IMG/VR virus record: IMGVR_UViG_3300025000_000083
Span: 1 to 64,000 of that record
Direction: 5' to 3' (one strand)
DNA: 64,000 nucleotides
From: a virus
In this document: positions 47,734 through 55,941 of the stretch, piece after piece
Layout of the letters: each line of letters opens with the position of its first letter
Numbering within the stretch: the first letter of the stretch is position 1
Notes under the pieces: model-generated
The model's input: the letters and a program-made list of their open reading frames with translations, nothing else
Databases searched by the model: none
Told to the model about the DNA's origin: nothing
Position numbers and translations under genes: made by a program

Positions 47734-48432
47734 TTATCCTTCTTTTATCTTGGCATTTGCATAATTCACAATATCCGACTCACGCAAATTTACTCCAATA
47801 TATTCCAAGCACCGCCTCATTATAGGTATTTTTTCATCCTCTGGCCATTCCAGTTCGGTTGATGTGGCAGCATCATACACAATATACCCATCATGTTCAG
47901 TGTATTGGAATGACGGTGTTGCCGGAAATTTGTAGTAATTTAAATCCGAATTTACTATTGTCAAAGGTCTTATGTGTATTCCATCGCTGCGAATAATTCC
48001 GCAAGGACTTGCAGTTGTTGGTCTCTTGGTATAGTTGCCCTCTCTTGCTGCGAACTCTGCCTCTCTGAGTATCTCTACTGGCTTTGGAAGGGTGGTGGCA
48101 ACACCGTTGATGGTCTTTGAGAAATTATAAACTACTGTCATTAAATGAACGTAGTTGGAAGGAAAGTCCATCACTCCGTTTGTCACAGTTCGGTTTGGCA
48201 GACGCACCTTAAAGGCTTTCATATCGTCAATATTCTTCAGGGTTATCTCCGAACCTTCACTTGCTATCGGTCTTCCTGGTGCGTATTCTTCTGGCAGCCC
48301 ATATTTATCTCTAAAGTGATCTATGTTAGCAGTGGCAATAAGCAAATTGAATCTTTCGGGTGTAACAACCAGCCCGTCAAAGTCCTTGTTTACTATCAGT
48401 TCAATTAACGAATAAATTTGCCCCAATGTCAT
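47734..48432 (-). CDS. Probable head-completion or tail-ring protein, 232 aa
   Basis: Begins MTLGQIYSLIELIVNKDFDG, followed by EYAPGRPIASEGSEITLKNI, then LPSNYVHLMTVVYNF-like strands and an acidic C-terminal helix (EDEKIPIMRRCLEYIGV). The profile resembles the first ring protein of crAss-like phages. It is first of three similar-sized genes. Assignment by pattern and place. Confidence 0.55.
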   Translation of the reverse strand: MTLGQIYSLIELIVNKDFDGLVVTPERFNLLIATANIDHFRDKYGLPEEYAPGRPIASEGSEITLKNIDDMKAFKVRLPNRTVTNGVMDFPSNYVHLMTVVYNFSKTINGVATTLPKPVEILREAEFAAREGNYTKRPTTASPCGIIRSDGIHIRPLTIVNSDLNYYKFPATPSFQYTEHDGYIVYDAATSTELEWPEDEKIPIMRRCLEYIGVNLRESDIVNYANAKIKEG

Positions 48433-48450
48433 CTCACGTCCCTCCCTATT

Positions 48451-48705
48451 TTATACTTGTTTTGCTGATTCTATTGGATTCTGTTTAATTTGTGCCTGTA
48501 CTGCTACTGGCATGTGTTCAGAGATAAAGTTAGATAATAACTTGACAAATATACTAACCTTCAATGCCCAATCTACATCAGTCCATAATGAACTAATGAC
48601 AAGACTTGCGAATAACAGAAAATCACAAGTAAACTTTATCAACTGAGGCGTTCTGTTTTTCCAGTTTGTAGTACCTATACTGTACTTTGAATTTCCTATC
48701 TGCAT
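48451..48705 (-). CDS. Small membrane protein, 84 aa
   Basis: Two hydrophobic segments (CDFLLFASLVISSLW, VSIFVKLLSNFI) and a hydrophilic end make it a holin-like candidate. It is in the late operon between structural genes, away from the endolysin. Topology suggests both ends inside or two helices in a hairpin. Not recognised as a named holin. Confidence 0.5.
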   Translation of the reverse strand: MQIGNSKYSIGTTNWKNRTPQLIKFTCDFLLFASLVISSLWTDVDWALKVSIFVKLLSNFISEHMPVAVQAQIKQNPIESAKQV

Positions 48706-48720
48706 AATTTCAAGAATTAG

Positions 48721-48792
48721 TTATTTCTTTCTAAACATTAAGTACCACAAAAAAGTTACAATCAAAGACAGTATTAAGAATTTAAGTATCAC
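48721..48792 (-). CDS. Possible 23-aa hydrophobic peptide, GTG start
   Basis: A GTG overlapping the stop of the next upstream gene (GTGA at 48789-48792) opens 23 codons of hydrophobic sequence (ILKFLILSLIVTFLWYLMF) and a RKK end. The coupling and composition hint at a small membrane peptide, maybe a holin accessory. Short length makes it uncertain. Confidence 0.35.
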   Translation of the reverse strand: MILKFLILSLIVTFLWYLMFRKK

Positions 48793-49298
48793 TTCTTACT
48801 CCTCACTTTTGTAATCACAAACATATAAGCCGAATCAGTAGGCCAGTAATAAATCTTAGTTGTATCATTGAATAACACCGGATCACCTCTTTTGTTAGTT
48901 ATAAACGGAGTGCCAAGATTCTGAGTCTCCTTTTTGATTATTGCCACATCATTGGGCACGGTTTTATTTCTGAGTATATTAAACACTCCAAGCACAATAG
49001 AAACGACAATCCCAAATATCACTATCCATCGTCCGGCACTTGCCTTGCGATCTTCCTTGTCATCTTTTGCCCTTCTATCAAGTGCTTTTTTGCCAGTCAG
49101 CTCATCCCTTAACTCCTCAATAGTATCTTTTTGAACGCAATGAACAACAGAATGCGGAAGGTTCTCGGTAATTTTCAACTCATGTTTAGCCACAGATCCG
49201 TTCAGTCTGGCCAGATGATCGTTTATAGATGTCAACTTATCACTAAGCCCTTCGAATTGAGCCTCTAAATATAGCCGGTAGTCTGAATTGTCTGTCAT
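48789..49298 (-). CDS. Coiled-coil protein with one membrane helix, 169 aa
   Basis: I use the ATG at 49298 (MTDNSDYRLYLEAQFEGL); an earlier ATG at 49316 overlaps the upstream gene. Residues about 1-75 are helical with a coiled-coil pattern (LEAQFEGLSDKLTSINDHLA), then DDKEDRKASAGR and a transmembrane helix (WIVIFGIVVSIVLGVFNIL, about 90-108), and a beta-rich tail. It resembles XhlA-type or phage membrane tether proteins. It is translationally coupled to the small hydrophobic frame after it. Lysis or anchor role inferred. Confidence 0.5.
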   Translation of the reverse strand: MTDNSDYRLYLEAQFEGLSDKLTSINDHLARLNGSVAKHELKITENLPHSVVHCVQKDTIEELRDELTGKKALDRRAKDDKEDRKASAGRWIVIFGIVVSIVLGVFNILRNKTVPNDVAIIKKETQNLGTPFITNKRGDPVLFNDTTKIYYWPTDSAYMFVITKVRSKK

Positions 49299-49306
49299 GG
49301 TTTTAT

Positions 49307-51136
49307 TTATAACCATCCCACTGGTATATCCCCGTAATTACTTATGCTCGTTAAGCTATTACCCGCCCCATTGAAGCAGTCAGTTGATATTAATGGAGAT
49401 GTTTCAACAGGATATGCTGCACCCTGATTAGCTAATTTTGTTGGTACTCCTGTAACGCCTATTATTTCGTCAAGAGCATAATTTCCAGTTACATCTTTTA
49501 GTAGTATTTTCCATGATCCATACCATGCACAGAAAGTACCTGTAACACCGCTTGTTTGCCCTGTAATTATATCACCCGCTACCCATGCAACAGATGGACG
49601 AACGTTAACTTCCCACACTTCAGGGAATACAGCACTCCATAAAGCAGGGGCAGTTCCTTGTGTCCCTGAAAACGAAGACCTATTAATAAATTCCGTAAAA
49701 TCACTCACTCCCGCATACAAAAATCTTGTAGTTAAGTCTGGCCCGAAAATATCTGAACGTAATTGTAATTTTACACAATCTTTAAATGTACCCTCAAATC
49801 CATCCGTTGTGACAAGTAGATTATACCGAAACAAGTCAGGGCATAATGTTTGAAGATTTGAACACCCCTGAAATGTTACAAAAAAGTTATCGTTAAGAGT
49901 ATTATATCTAAACAAGTCTGTTGGTAGAGTTGTAAGCGAGGTGCATGTAATAAATGTTCCTTCAAACGAATGAGTAGATACATTAATATTATACCTGAAT
50001 ATATCTTGTGGTATTGCTGAAAGTGACGAACATCCCTGAAAAGTATCTCTGAAAGCATAAGTGGTACATGTAGTATTATACCTGAATAAATCATCAGGTA
50101 GTGTAACTATTGACGAACATTCCCTAAATGTCTGATTAAATCCCCATATAGTTACGGCTGTATTATATCTGAATAGATCAGCCGGAACGGTTGTTATGGA
50201 GTAACACTGGAAGAAACACATATTAAATGCGTATGTCGTAGCCAGTGTATTATACTTAAACAAGTCTGCCGGAATACTTGCAAGTACGATACAGTGATTA
50301 AATGCACTCTGAAAGGCTGTTGTAGTTATAGCAGTATGATTGTCAAACAATCCGGCAGGAATAGCCGTTAATGTATTACAATTAAAACAGAATTGAGCAA
50401 AACCCTGAGTCAATACCCCTGTTCCGCTTGCAAGTATCTTTCCGGTTCCGAGTGATGTAAGATTAATGCAACCATAAAAAGCACTGTATAGATATTTAAA
50501 CCCATTAAACACCCCGGCAGTACCCCAGTTAATAACCTTTGTGATTTTCAATTTATCACCACCATTATTAAAGCTCCACCCCTCCATTGTACCAGTTATA
50601 TTAACCTGATACGTTCCGTTTGCGGCGTATGTATGCGCCCTTGCTGCATCGTTATAAGCGGTAACTGTCGAATGAGCAGAACCATCACCCCAATCAACAT
50701 CACAGTTATATGCCAAAGCTCCTTCAGTTCTTGTATTCACTAATGGGAGGGTAATAGTTCTTGCAGCGGAATCGCCTGACACAACCCATTCTGTTTTAAA
50801 GCCAATGCCTACAATATTATTTGTAACATTAGCCGTTTCGCCTGTCTTAACAAAAGTAACTACCGGAGTATCACCGTAAACAAAAGCAACTGATACTGTT
50901 AAAGTTAAGACAGAACCAACCCATACGGCTCCTGATATAGTTTTCCCTGCAATAGTAAAATCACTTGCAACTAAAGAAGTTTTTGCAGTCGGGAATGTCA
51001 AAACAACATCAGCTGGTGCAGCATCTTCAACTGTTGCTGAAATCAGTGTCGCCCAGTACGCACTCCATGAAGCACCGGAGCGAGCAATACCTCCTATTCC
51101 GGCATTGATTCCAATGTTAGTATTAATCCGTGGCAT
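49307..51136 (-). CDS. BspA-like repeat virion/surface protein, 609 aa
   Basis: The N-terminus has SwmB-like and PKD-like domains (DFTIAGKTISGAVWVG, FVYGDTPVVTF, then CDVDWGDGSAHSTV and YAANGTYQVNITG). From about residue 225 there are around eight 30-residue BspA-type repeats, for example PADLFRYNTAVTIWGFNQTF then RECSSIVTLPDDLFRYNTTC, and a variable beta C-terminus. BspA-like repeats occur in Bacteroidetes and gut-bacterial surface proteins and bind host or other bacterial proteins. In a phage they probably serve receptor binding. It lies before the small 169-residue gene and after a GIY-YIG insertion. Confidence 0.7.
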   Translation of the reverse strand: MPRINTNIGINAGIGGIARSGASWSAYWATLISATVEDAAPADVVLTFPTAKTSLVASDFTIAGKTISGAVWVGSVLTLTVSVAFVYGDTPVVTFVKTGETANVTNNIVGIGFKTEWVVSGDSAARTITLPLVNTRTEGALAYNCDVDWGDGSAHSTVTAYNDAARAHTYAANGTYQVNITGTMEGWSFNNGGDKLKITKVINWGTAGVFNGFKYLYSAFYGCINLTSLGTGKILASGTGVLTQGFAQFCFNCNTLTAIPAGLFDNHTAITTTAFQSAFNHCIVLASIPADLFKYNTLATTYAFNMCFFQCYSITTVPADLFRYNTAVTIWGFNQTFRECSSIVTLPDDLFRYNTTCTTYAFRDTFQGCSSLSAIPQDIFRYNINVSTHSFEGTFITCTSLTTLPTDLFRYNTLNDNFFVTFQGCSNLQTLCPDLFRYNLLVTTDGFEGTFKDCVKLQLRSDIFGPDLTTRFLYAGVSDFTEFINRSSFSGTQGTAPALWSAVFPEVWEVNVRPSVAWVAGDIITGQTSGVTGTFCAWYGSWKILLKDVTGNYALDEIIGVTGVPTKLANQGAAYPVETSPLISTDCFNGAGNSLTSISNYGDIPVGWL

Positions 51137-51140
51137 TGGA

Positions 51141-51845
51141 TTATGGTTTTAAATTTATTAATTCCTTTTCTCTCATAGCTCTTATCTTTCGAGAATTGCT
51201 CATTTTTTGTTTGGTGATTTCTGATACTAGTTTATTTATATGAGCTATCTTATTTTTTAAATTAGATTCCGGCTTATGATGTTTCCCGAAGAAGGGATGA
51301 TTTGCATCTGCATATTTCCCTTTTCTTGCATCACTCATCCGCTTCCGAGTATCTTCTGATATTACGTTCTTCATCCCTTTATTCCATGAAGGTTTTCCTG
51401 TTTTTTTACCTTTGTTCCATGCGATCACAACACCTTTAGTACCTTTATTAGAAGGAGACTGTCCTTTATGCGAATTACTCATCTGCTGTATGGTTTCATC
51501 TGAAAAACAATCTTTCTTCCCCTTGTTCCATGGAATCTGCCCCTTAACACCAAACCTGCTCCCTGCAATTTTACATAAATTAAAATAGGGTTTTAATGTA
51601 TCGAGATAATATTGTTCTCTTGCAAGTAAAAACGCAGAAAAGCAGGGTTCTATAATCGTAAATATCAAATCGGATTCTCCGTACTTATTAAAATGGTTTT
51701 TAAACTTAACAGAATGATGTCCTCTCTGTTTAAAATCTCGCAAATGGACTTTCCATCTATCTTTTATATTCATTGCACTCCCGATATAAATCCTTTCGGG
51801 TTTAATCTTAGACTGAATTTGATATATTCCGCTAACCGGGGCCAT
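51141..51845 (-). CDS. GIY-YIG homing endonuclease with NUMOD3-like repeats
   Basis: 234 residues: MAPVSGIYQIQSKIKPERIY start and a Glu in LAREQYYLDTLKPYFN (about 1-90); then repeats such as SDETIQQMSNSHKGQSPSN and SEDTRKRMSDARKGKYAD with NKGKK links. It ends 4 bases before the BspA-like gene and starts 6 bases after the 94-residue gene. There is no folded leader; it is transcribed within the late operon. Same lineage as the copies at 27353 and 45472. Confidence 0.85.
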   Translation of the reverse strand: MAPVSGIYQIQSKIKPERIYIGSAMNIKDRWKVHLRDFKQRGHHSVKFKNHFNKYGESDLIFTIIEPCFSAFLLAREQYYLDTLKPYFNLCKIAGSRFGVKGQIPWNKGKKDCFSDETIQQMSNSHKGQSPSNKGTKGVVIAWNKGKKTGKPSWNKGMKNVISEDTRKRMSDARKGKYADANHPFFGKHHKPESNLKNKIAHINKLVSEITKQKMSNSRKIRAMREKELINLKP

Positions 51846-51851
51846 TATATT

Positions 51852-52136
51852 TTATTTTAATGGTTGTAGCCATAAGGCCACAGAATCATTTAACCCATTG
51901 AGCGTTATTGATGTTATTGGAGGATTAAACGGGATGTACTCATTCACTATGAGTGCAATATTCTCATTGGAGTCATCTACCACTGCTACTCCTGATTGAG
52001 TAATAGACTTGATTTGGGTGGCATCGACTCTCACAGAACATCCGTATGCCTTATATCCGGTCTTTACTGCGTGTGGCCCGACACCAACAACTGTCTGACG
52101 ACCTTCACTGCCGATAATTTTATTTTCTATCTCCAT
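51852..52136 (-). CDS. Small beta protein, possible decoration or tail protein, 94 aa
   Basis: MEIENKIIGSEGRQTVVGVG opens a compact beta-rich protein (YKAYGCSVRVDATQIKSITQ, then SITLNGLNDSVALWLQ). It is the first gene after the terminator at 52201-52232 and has a possible promoter. Small beta proteins downstream of capsid genes are often head decoration proteins; this one may also support tail assembly. Unproven. Confidence 0.5.
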   Translation of the reverse strand: MEIENKIIGSEGRQTVVGVGPHAVKTGYKAYGCSVRVDATQIKSITQSGVAVVDDSNENIALIVNEYIPFNPPITSITLNGLNDSVALWLQPLK

Positions 52137-52168
52137 GGCTATACGTTTTACGTGTTACTACTTACTTA

Positions 52169-52198
52169 CAAAACTCGCATAAAGTTAAATCATTTCAA
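52169..52198 (-). promoter_or_regulatory. Possible internal late promoter
   Basis: Minus strand TTG (52196-52198), 19 bases, GAGTTTTG (52169-52176), one mismatch to TAnnTTTG, directly after a strong terminator and about 30 bases upstream of the 94-residue gene. It would let the tail genes be transcribed independently of the head genes. Confidence 0.35.
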
Positions 52199-52200
52199 TG

Positions 52201-52232
52201 AAAAAAGCCGGATTCTCGTTAAAAAATCCGGC
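52201..52232 (-). terminator. Intrinsic terminator within the late region
   Basis: Minus strand GCCGGAT (52226-52232), 12-base loop, ATCCGGC (52207-52213), then six T residues. It lies between the 317-residue gene and the 94-residue gene and splits the late operon into head and tail parts unless antiterminated. Confidence 0.85.
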
Positions 52233-52262
52233 CTGACATGAAAGCACTCAGAAAAAAGAATA

Positions 52263-53216
52263 TTATTCGTCCCCCTCGCCCTCTTTATCTTTGGGTTTAT
52301 CCTTGCCAGCCTTGGGGTTTTTTGTCAGCAATACAGCCTGTACGTCCTGACGGAATCCCTCGTTTCCAAGGTAATGTTCATACAAGGCTTCATTTGGACT
52401 CTTATCTGGTGGCACTTTGCATATCTGCTCAACACCTTCTTTGGTTTTCCACACCCATCTTTTCATCTTTCCGGTGTTCTCGTAAACCAATATCTGCATG
52501 TCAACAGCTTTCGTTATCGACACCCGTGTCTTGATCTCCTCATCTGCACCTACCATGCGGAAAAACTCATCGGGGCCGTTCTTGGTCTCATTAACCTTAT
52601 TCTCGAGTTGCCACTTGACCTGTGCCAGAGTGTAATCATCAACACCAGGAATGAAGTATGCCTTGGCAACCTCACGTAACTTGACTTCTGATAATCCAAA
52701 GTCCTCGCCATAGAGTAGTCCGTCAATCTTGGTGGCAATACGTTTCTTCTCAGCCCTCTTTTCTGCCTCGGTGACAAGATCCTCAAAGACAAACTTTGGT
52801 GATGTTGACTGCACCAGTTTTGGGTCTGCTTTAAGTTCTTCCTCGCTTATAAGGCGATACTCAGATTTTCTCAGAAGGAAATAGATGAGCTCGATGTCAT
52901 TGCGCTTCAGCCATTTTGAGCCAAAAAACAGGAATTTCTTCGGGGTGTACCTCTTGACTCCTTTTTCATTCACCGTGACATTCTCTGCATATCTCCATAC
53001 CTCCGTACCGTCAGGAGTCTTAACGATGGCTTTTAAATCAAATGAGATGGAGTTGGGTTTGTCAGGTTTGCGGTTGTGCTTCAGTTTGCTTGGAACAATC
53101 CTGTTTGGAGGATACACTACCTTGACCGGGAATTTGCCGTGAAAATACTTTTCAATCTTCTTAATCTCTTCTGGTCTGGTTCTTAAATCATAGATTTCAT
53201 CATTTTTGTATAACAT
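52263..53216 (-). CDS. Hypothetical head-module protein, 317 aa
   Basis: Follows the major capsid gene. Strand-rich N-terminus (MLYKNDEIYDLRTRPEEIKK, then VVYPPNRIVPSKLKHNRKPD), a lysine-rich centre and a very charged C-terminus ending KDKPKDKEGEGDE. The distribution resembles head vertex, ejection or capsid-associated proteins but no family is clear. A hairpin (53239-53260) sits before it and a strong terminator after it, giving it a defined transcription unit edge. Confidence 0.5.
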   Translation of the reverse strand: MLYKNDEIYDLRTRPEEIKKIEKYFHGKFPVKVVYPPNRIVPSKLKHNRKPDKPNSISFDLKAIVKTPDGTEVWRYAENVTVNEKGVKRYTPKKFLFFGSKWLKRNDIELIYFLLRKSEYRLISEEELKADPKLVQSTSPKFVFEDLVTEAEKRAEKKRIATKIDGLLYGEDFGLSEVKLREVAKAYFIPGVDDYTLAQVKWQLENKVNETKNGPDEFFRMVGADEEIKTRVSITKAVDMQILVYENTGKMKRWVWKTKEGVEQICKVPPDKSPNEALYEHYLGNEGFRQDVQAVLLTKNPKAGKDKPKDKEGEGDE

Positions 53217-53238
53217 AGCTATTAATATTAAAGAAGAT

Positions 53239-53260
53239 GGGATGAAGTTCCCCTCATCCC
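53239..53260 (-). other. Hairpin between capsid gene and next gene
   Basis: Minus strand GGGATGA (53254-53260), 8-base loop, TCATCCC (53239-53245), followed by a weak ATCTTCTTT tract. It may be a partial terminator that lowers expression downstream of the abundant capsid protein, or a processing site. Confidence 0.5.
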
Positions 53261-53280
53261 TCTCCTGTGGTTACAAAACC

Positions 53281-54654
53281 TTAAACTGCTTCCAGAATGA
53301 CCATCTGGTTTCCACCTCTCTGGTGTGCACCAATATGGCATCTCTGGTATGTGTTGCGTTCATCAATGTCAGTCACTTTCAGACCTTCACCTGCACCGCC
53401 TACCTGCCAAACTTCCATTCTCCGGCTGTACTTGCCAAGAGCACGGTAACGAGTACCAATGCTGTCAACCATATTACCGGATTTGGGGTCTTTTTTCTTG
53501 TTCAGGGGAAGGAATACTCCCATCTTACGTGCAGAATAACCGTCTGCTCCTGCGAGCTTCTTGTTATTGAATCCGCCCATTCTCTTGAACATAAATGTCC
53601 TTTCTGATTTTGTCAGATAGGTGAAGTTCACCGATGCACTCAGAGCCTCGTTTGACTTGAACAGAACCTCGTTGGTTGCCTGCTTTGCAAACTGGATGTT
53701 GGTGTTCTGGAAATAAGCCACAAGAGCATTCTCGATGTCCTGATGCAGTGATATGCCAAGCAGTCCGAGAATATGGTTTCCTGCAAACTCCCTGTCAAGG
53801 GTGTTGCTCATCTCGTCAAACTCATCCACGGTAAATGCACCATCAACACTTGTCTGCTCATTTCCTACTCGTCTGATGTAAGGAATAAGACCTTCTGTGG
53901 TCTTGATTGGACGACCTGTATCAGGGTCAGTGATAACGTTAGTTGACCTCTTCTGCCAAAGCAAAGCACCATCAATTTTCAGTGCCAAGCGGTAGTCAAG
54001 ATCAATCTGTCCTTTGAAATAGAATGCCGGAAGTGCCTGTCCTTCGCTGGTCACAGTTACCCATGACTGATTCACCATCTCCGAACCTGTAACCCCCATG
54101 GATTCCTTTATGATCTGAGCATCGTTATCATATTCCCATGTGCCGGATACTGCGCCTGCTGGCTGTCCTGATCCTTCTGAGAAACCACTGGATGTGATTA
54201 TCAGTTCTTCTCCCGCTGTGAGTGCAGGGAACTGGTCGGTTATCTCATTAAGCCTTACGGTGATTATGGGTGCTGCCGGAACGGTCACGTCAAGGTCAAT
54301 CACTGACCCTGTAACTTCATTCGGAAACATCATAATGTCCCAAAGCCTAACATAAAAATTATTATTTGCATCAAGGTCAACCGGATCGAGTGTGAACGAT
54401 ATATTCGCTCCGACTGCGGGTTGTCCCACGTTTGCCAAAACATGAACTACCTCGTGAACATGATTGTCCTCAAAGTGTCCGTATGTGTCGTTCGCTACAG
54501 GGGATTCAAATCCCATGGATCTGATCAACTGAAAATAGCTTGCGCCCTGATCACCAAACCTGCTAAACAGGGTATTCAGAATCTCTGGCTTGTGAAGGTC
54601 AAAGTTTGAAATGATGTCCGAGGCGTATATTTGAGCAATAGCTTCTGGTCCCAT
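53281..54654 (-). CDS. Major capsid protein
   Basis: 457 residues. Conserved-looking segments include the N-terminal helix LHKPEILNTLFSRFGDQGAS, a central strand-rich region, FAGNHILGLLGISLHQDIEN, and the C-terminal HIGAHQRGGNQMVILEA, which is typical for capsid proteins of Bacteroidetes podoviruses. It would build the icosahedral head by the HK97 fold. It follows a scaffold-like gene and the portal, the classic order TerL, portal, scaffold, MCP. Identity rests on context plus this C-terminal signature. Confidence 0.75.
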   Translation of the reverse strand: MGPEAIAQIYASDIISNFDLHKPEILNTLFSRFGDQGASYFQLIRSMGFESPVANDTYGHFEDNHVHEVVHVLANVGQPAVGANISFTLDPVDLDANNNFYVRLWDIMMFPNEVTGSVIDLDVTVPAAPIITVRLNEITDQFPALTAGEELIITSSGFSEGSGQPAGAVSGTWEYDNDAQIIKESMGVTGSEMVNQSWVTVTSEGQALPAFYFKGQIDLDYRLALKIDGALLWQKRSTNVITDPDTGRPIKTTEGLIPYIRRVGNEQTSVDGAFTVDEFDEMSNTLDREFAGNHILGLLGISLHQDIENALVAYFQNTNIQFAKQATNEVLFKSNEALSASVNFTYLTKSERTFMFKRMGGFNNKKLAGADGYSARKMGVFLPLNKKKDPKSGNMVDSIGTRYRALGKYSRRMEVWQVGGAGEGLKVTDIDERNTYQRCHIGAHQRGGNQMVILEAV

Positions 54655-54721
54655 TGTATTAAAATTTTTTAATGAATACTATTTAACAATACATTGCCTC
54701 TTGTGATTACTGTCTTAAAAA

Positions 54722-55903
54722 TTACTTGCCCATCTCAATGTTGTAGGCCGCCTGCCTCTGTTCCTCCAACTTATCCTTTCCTCCTGTGGGCGGTGGAGCA
54801 TCGGTGTTCTTTTTTGAAGGATTATGGTAAACTTTCAATATCTCCTCCTCAGTAAGACTTCTTGCACGCTCAAATATGGCATGGTAGATGTCCTCCCTGT
54901 GAGTAAATAGTATATCGGAGTACATTGCGCCTGCTACACTCTTTACATTATCCTCATTAACTTCCAACTGGTTGCTAACTACATAATCAAGGGCGTTTTG
55001 CAGTATTGACTTCCTCGTCTCCTCTGGTAATACAAAGTTGACAATTGGTTCCTTGGCTCCTTTAAGGACTATTGGAATCTTTGCAAACTCCTCACCCATC
55101 TTTTCGTTTACCGATGACCATACGGACTTCTGTTTGGTCTCAATTTCAGGCGTCCACTTTTTTGATGCCATGGCTTCTTCTGCCACGGGTTCAGGCATCT
55201 TGATCTTGCCTTTCAGTTCAAGAAGTTTCCCTTTGGCTTTCTCAGCTTCAATCTGCAAATCCATCTGGTTGTACTTCAATTCCTGCTCGGTAAGTTCTCC
55301 TGCCTCTACTTTTGCTTTGTCCACATTGTATTTCCTCTCGAAATACCCTCGTATCTCCTGTGGACTTTCGCTTGCAAGACGTGGATTCTCAATAACATGA
55401 TACAGCGATAACGCATCTATGTCAGACATATTTGCTAAGTCGGCTGCATTTAGTTTGTTGAAAACCGTAACGTCTTTGATGCCCGTCTCCCTTACAAACT
55501 CATTCATCTTGGCAATGTCATCATTTGCAAACTGATGCTTTGGTTTTGCCTTAACGAGTGCGTCAAGTTCCTGGTTCTTCTGTCTCAGAGTCACCAGTTC
55601 TTGAAGTGATGCGGGTATATTTGCTTTTTTAAAATCCTCAACCGTCTTAAACTGATCTCCCCACATCTCGTGGAGCATGTCAGTGCGGATAGTCTCTGGA
55701 TCGGATACGTTCTTTGACTTATCTTCCGGCTTGATCTCCTCGGGTTTTTTCTCCTCTGGCTTTTTTTCTTCCGGGTTTTTCTCTATTACAGGTGTTTCTA
55801 CTCCCTTAATTTTGTTCAACTGTGCCGTTATTGATGCCTGATCCACTCCCTGTACTTCTAAGAGTGCGTTCATCTCTGCGTCTCTGCCGTCATTCTTTGC
55901 CAT
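54722..55903 (-). CDS. Probable scaffolding protein, 393 aa
   Basis: Highly helical and charged. An N-terminal Glu/Lys/Pro-rich stretch with EKKPEEKKPEEIKPED repeats is followed by long coiled-coil-like helices (LRQKNQELDALVKAK, MDLQIEAEKAKGKLLELKGK) and a helical C-terminus. Size, charge and position between portal and capsid genes fit a scaffold that shapes the procapsid. No protease motif is visible. The sequence has no recognisable named domain. Confidence 0.6.
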   Translation of the reverse strand: MAKNDGRDAEMNALLEVQGVDQASITAQLNKIKGVETPVIEKNPEEKKPEEKKPEEIKPEDKSKNVSDPETIRTDMLHEMWGDQFKTVEDFKKANIPASLQELVTLRQKNQELDALVKAKPKHQFANDDIAKMNEFVRETGIKDVTVFNKLNAADLANMSDIDALSLYHVIENPRLASESPQEIRGYFERKYNVDKAKVEAGELTEQELKYNQMDLQIEAEKAKGKLLELKGKIKMPEPVAEEAMASKKWTPEIETKQKSVWSSVNEKMGEEFAKIPIVLKGAKEPIVNFVLPEETRKSILQNALDYVVSNQLEVNEDNVKSVAGAMYSDILFTHREDIYHAIFERARSLTEEEILKVYHNPSKKNTDAPPPTGGKDKLEEQRQAAYNIEMGK

Positions 55904-55941
55904 AGTGTCTATTTATTTTAGGTTCTACAAATTTATAAAAC

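Noticed and set aside
48721-48792. Treating the 23-codon GTG frame as a definite holin
   Set aside because: It is too short and not near the endolysin; it is kept as a low-confidence peptide only.
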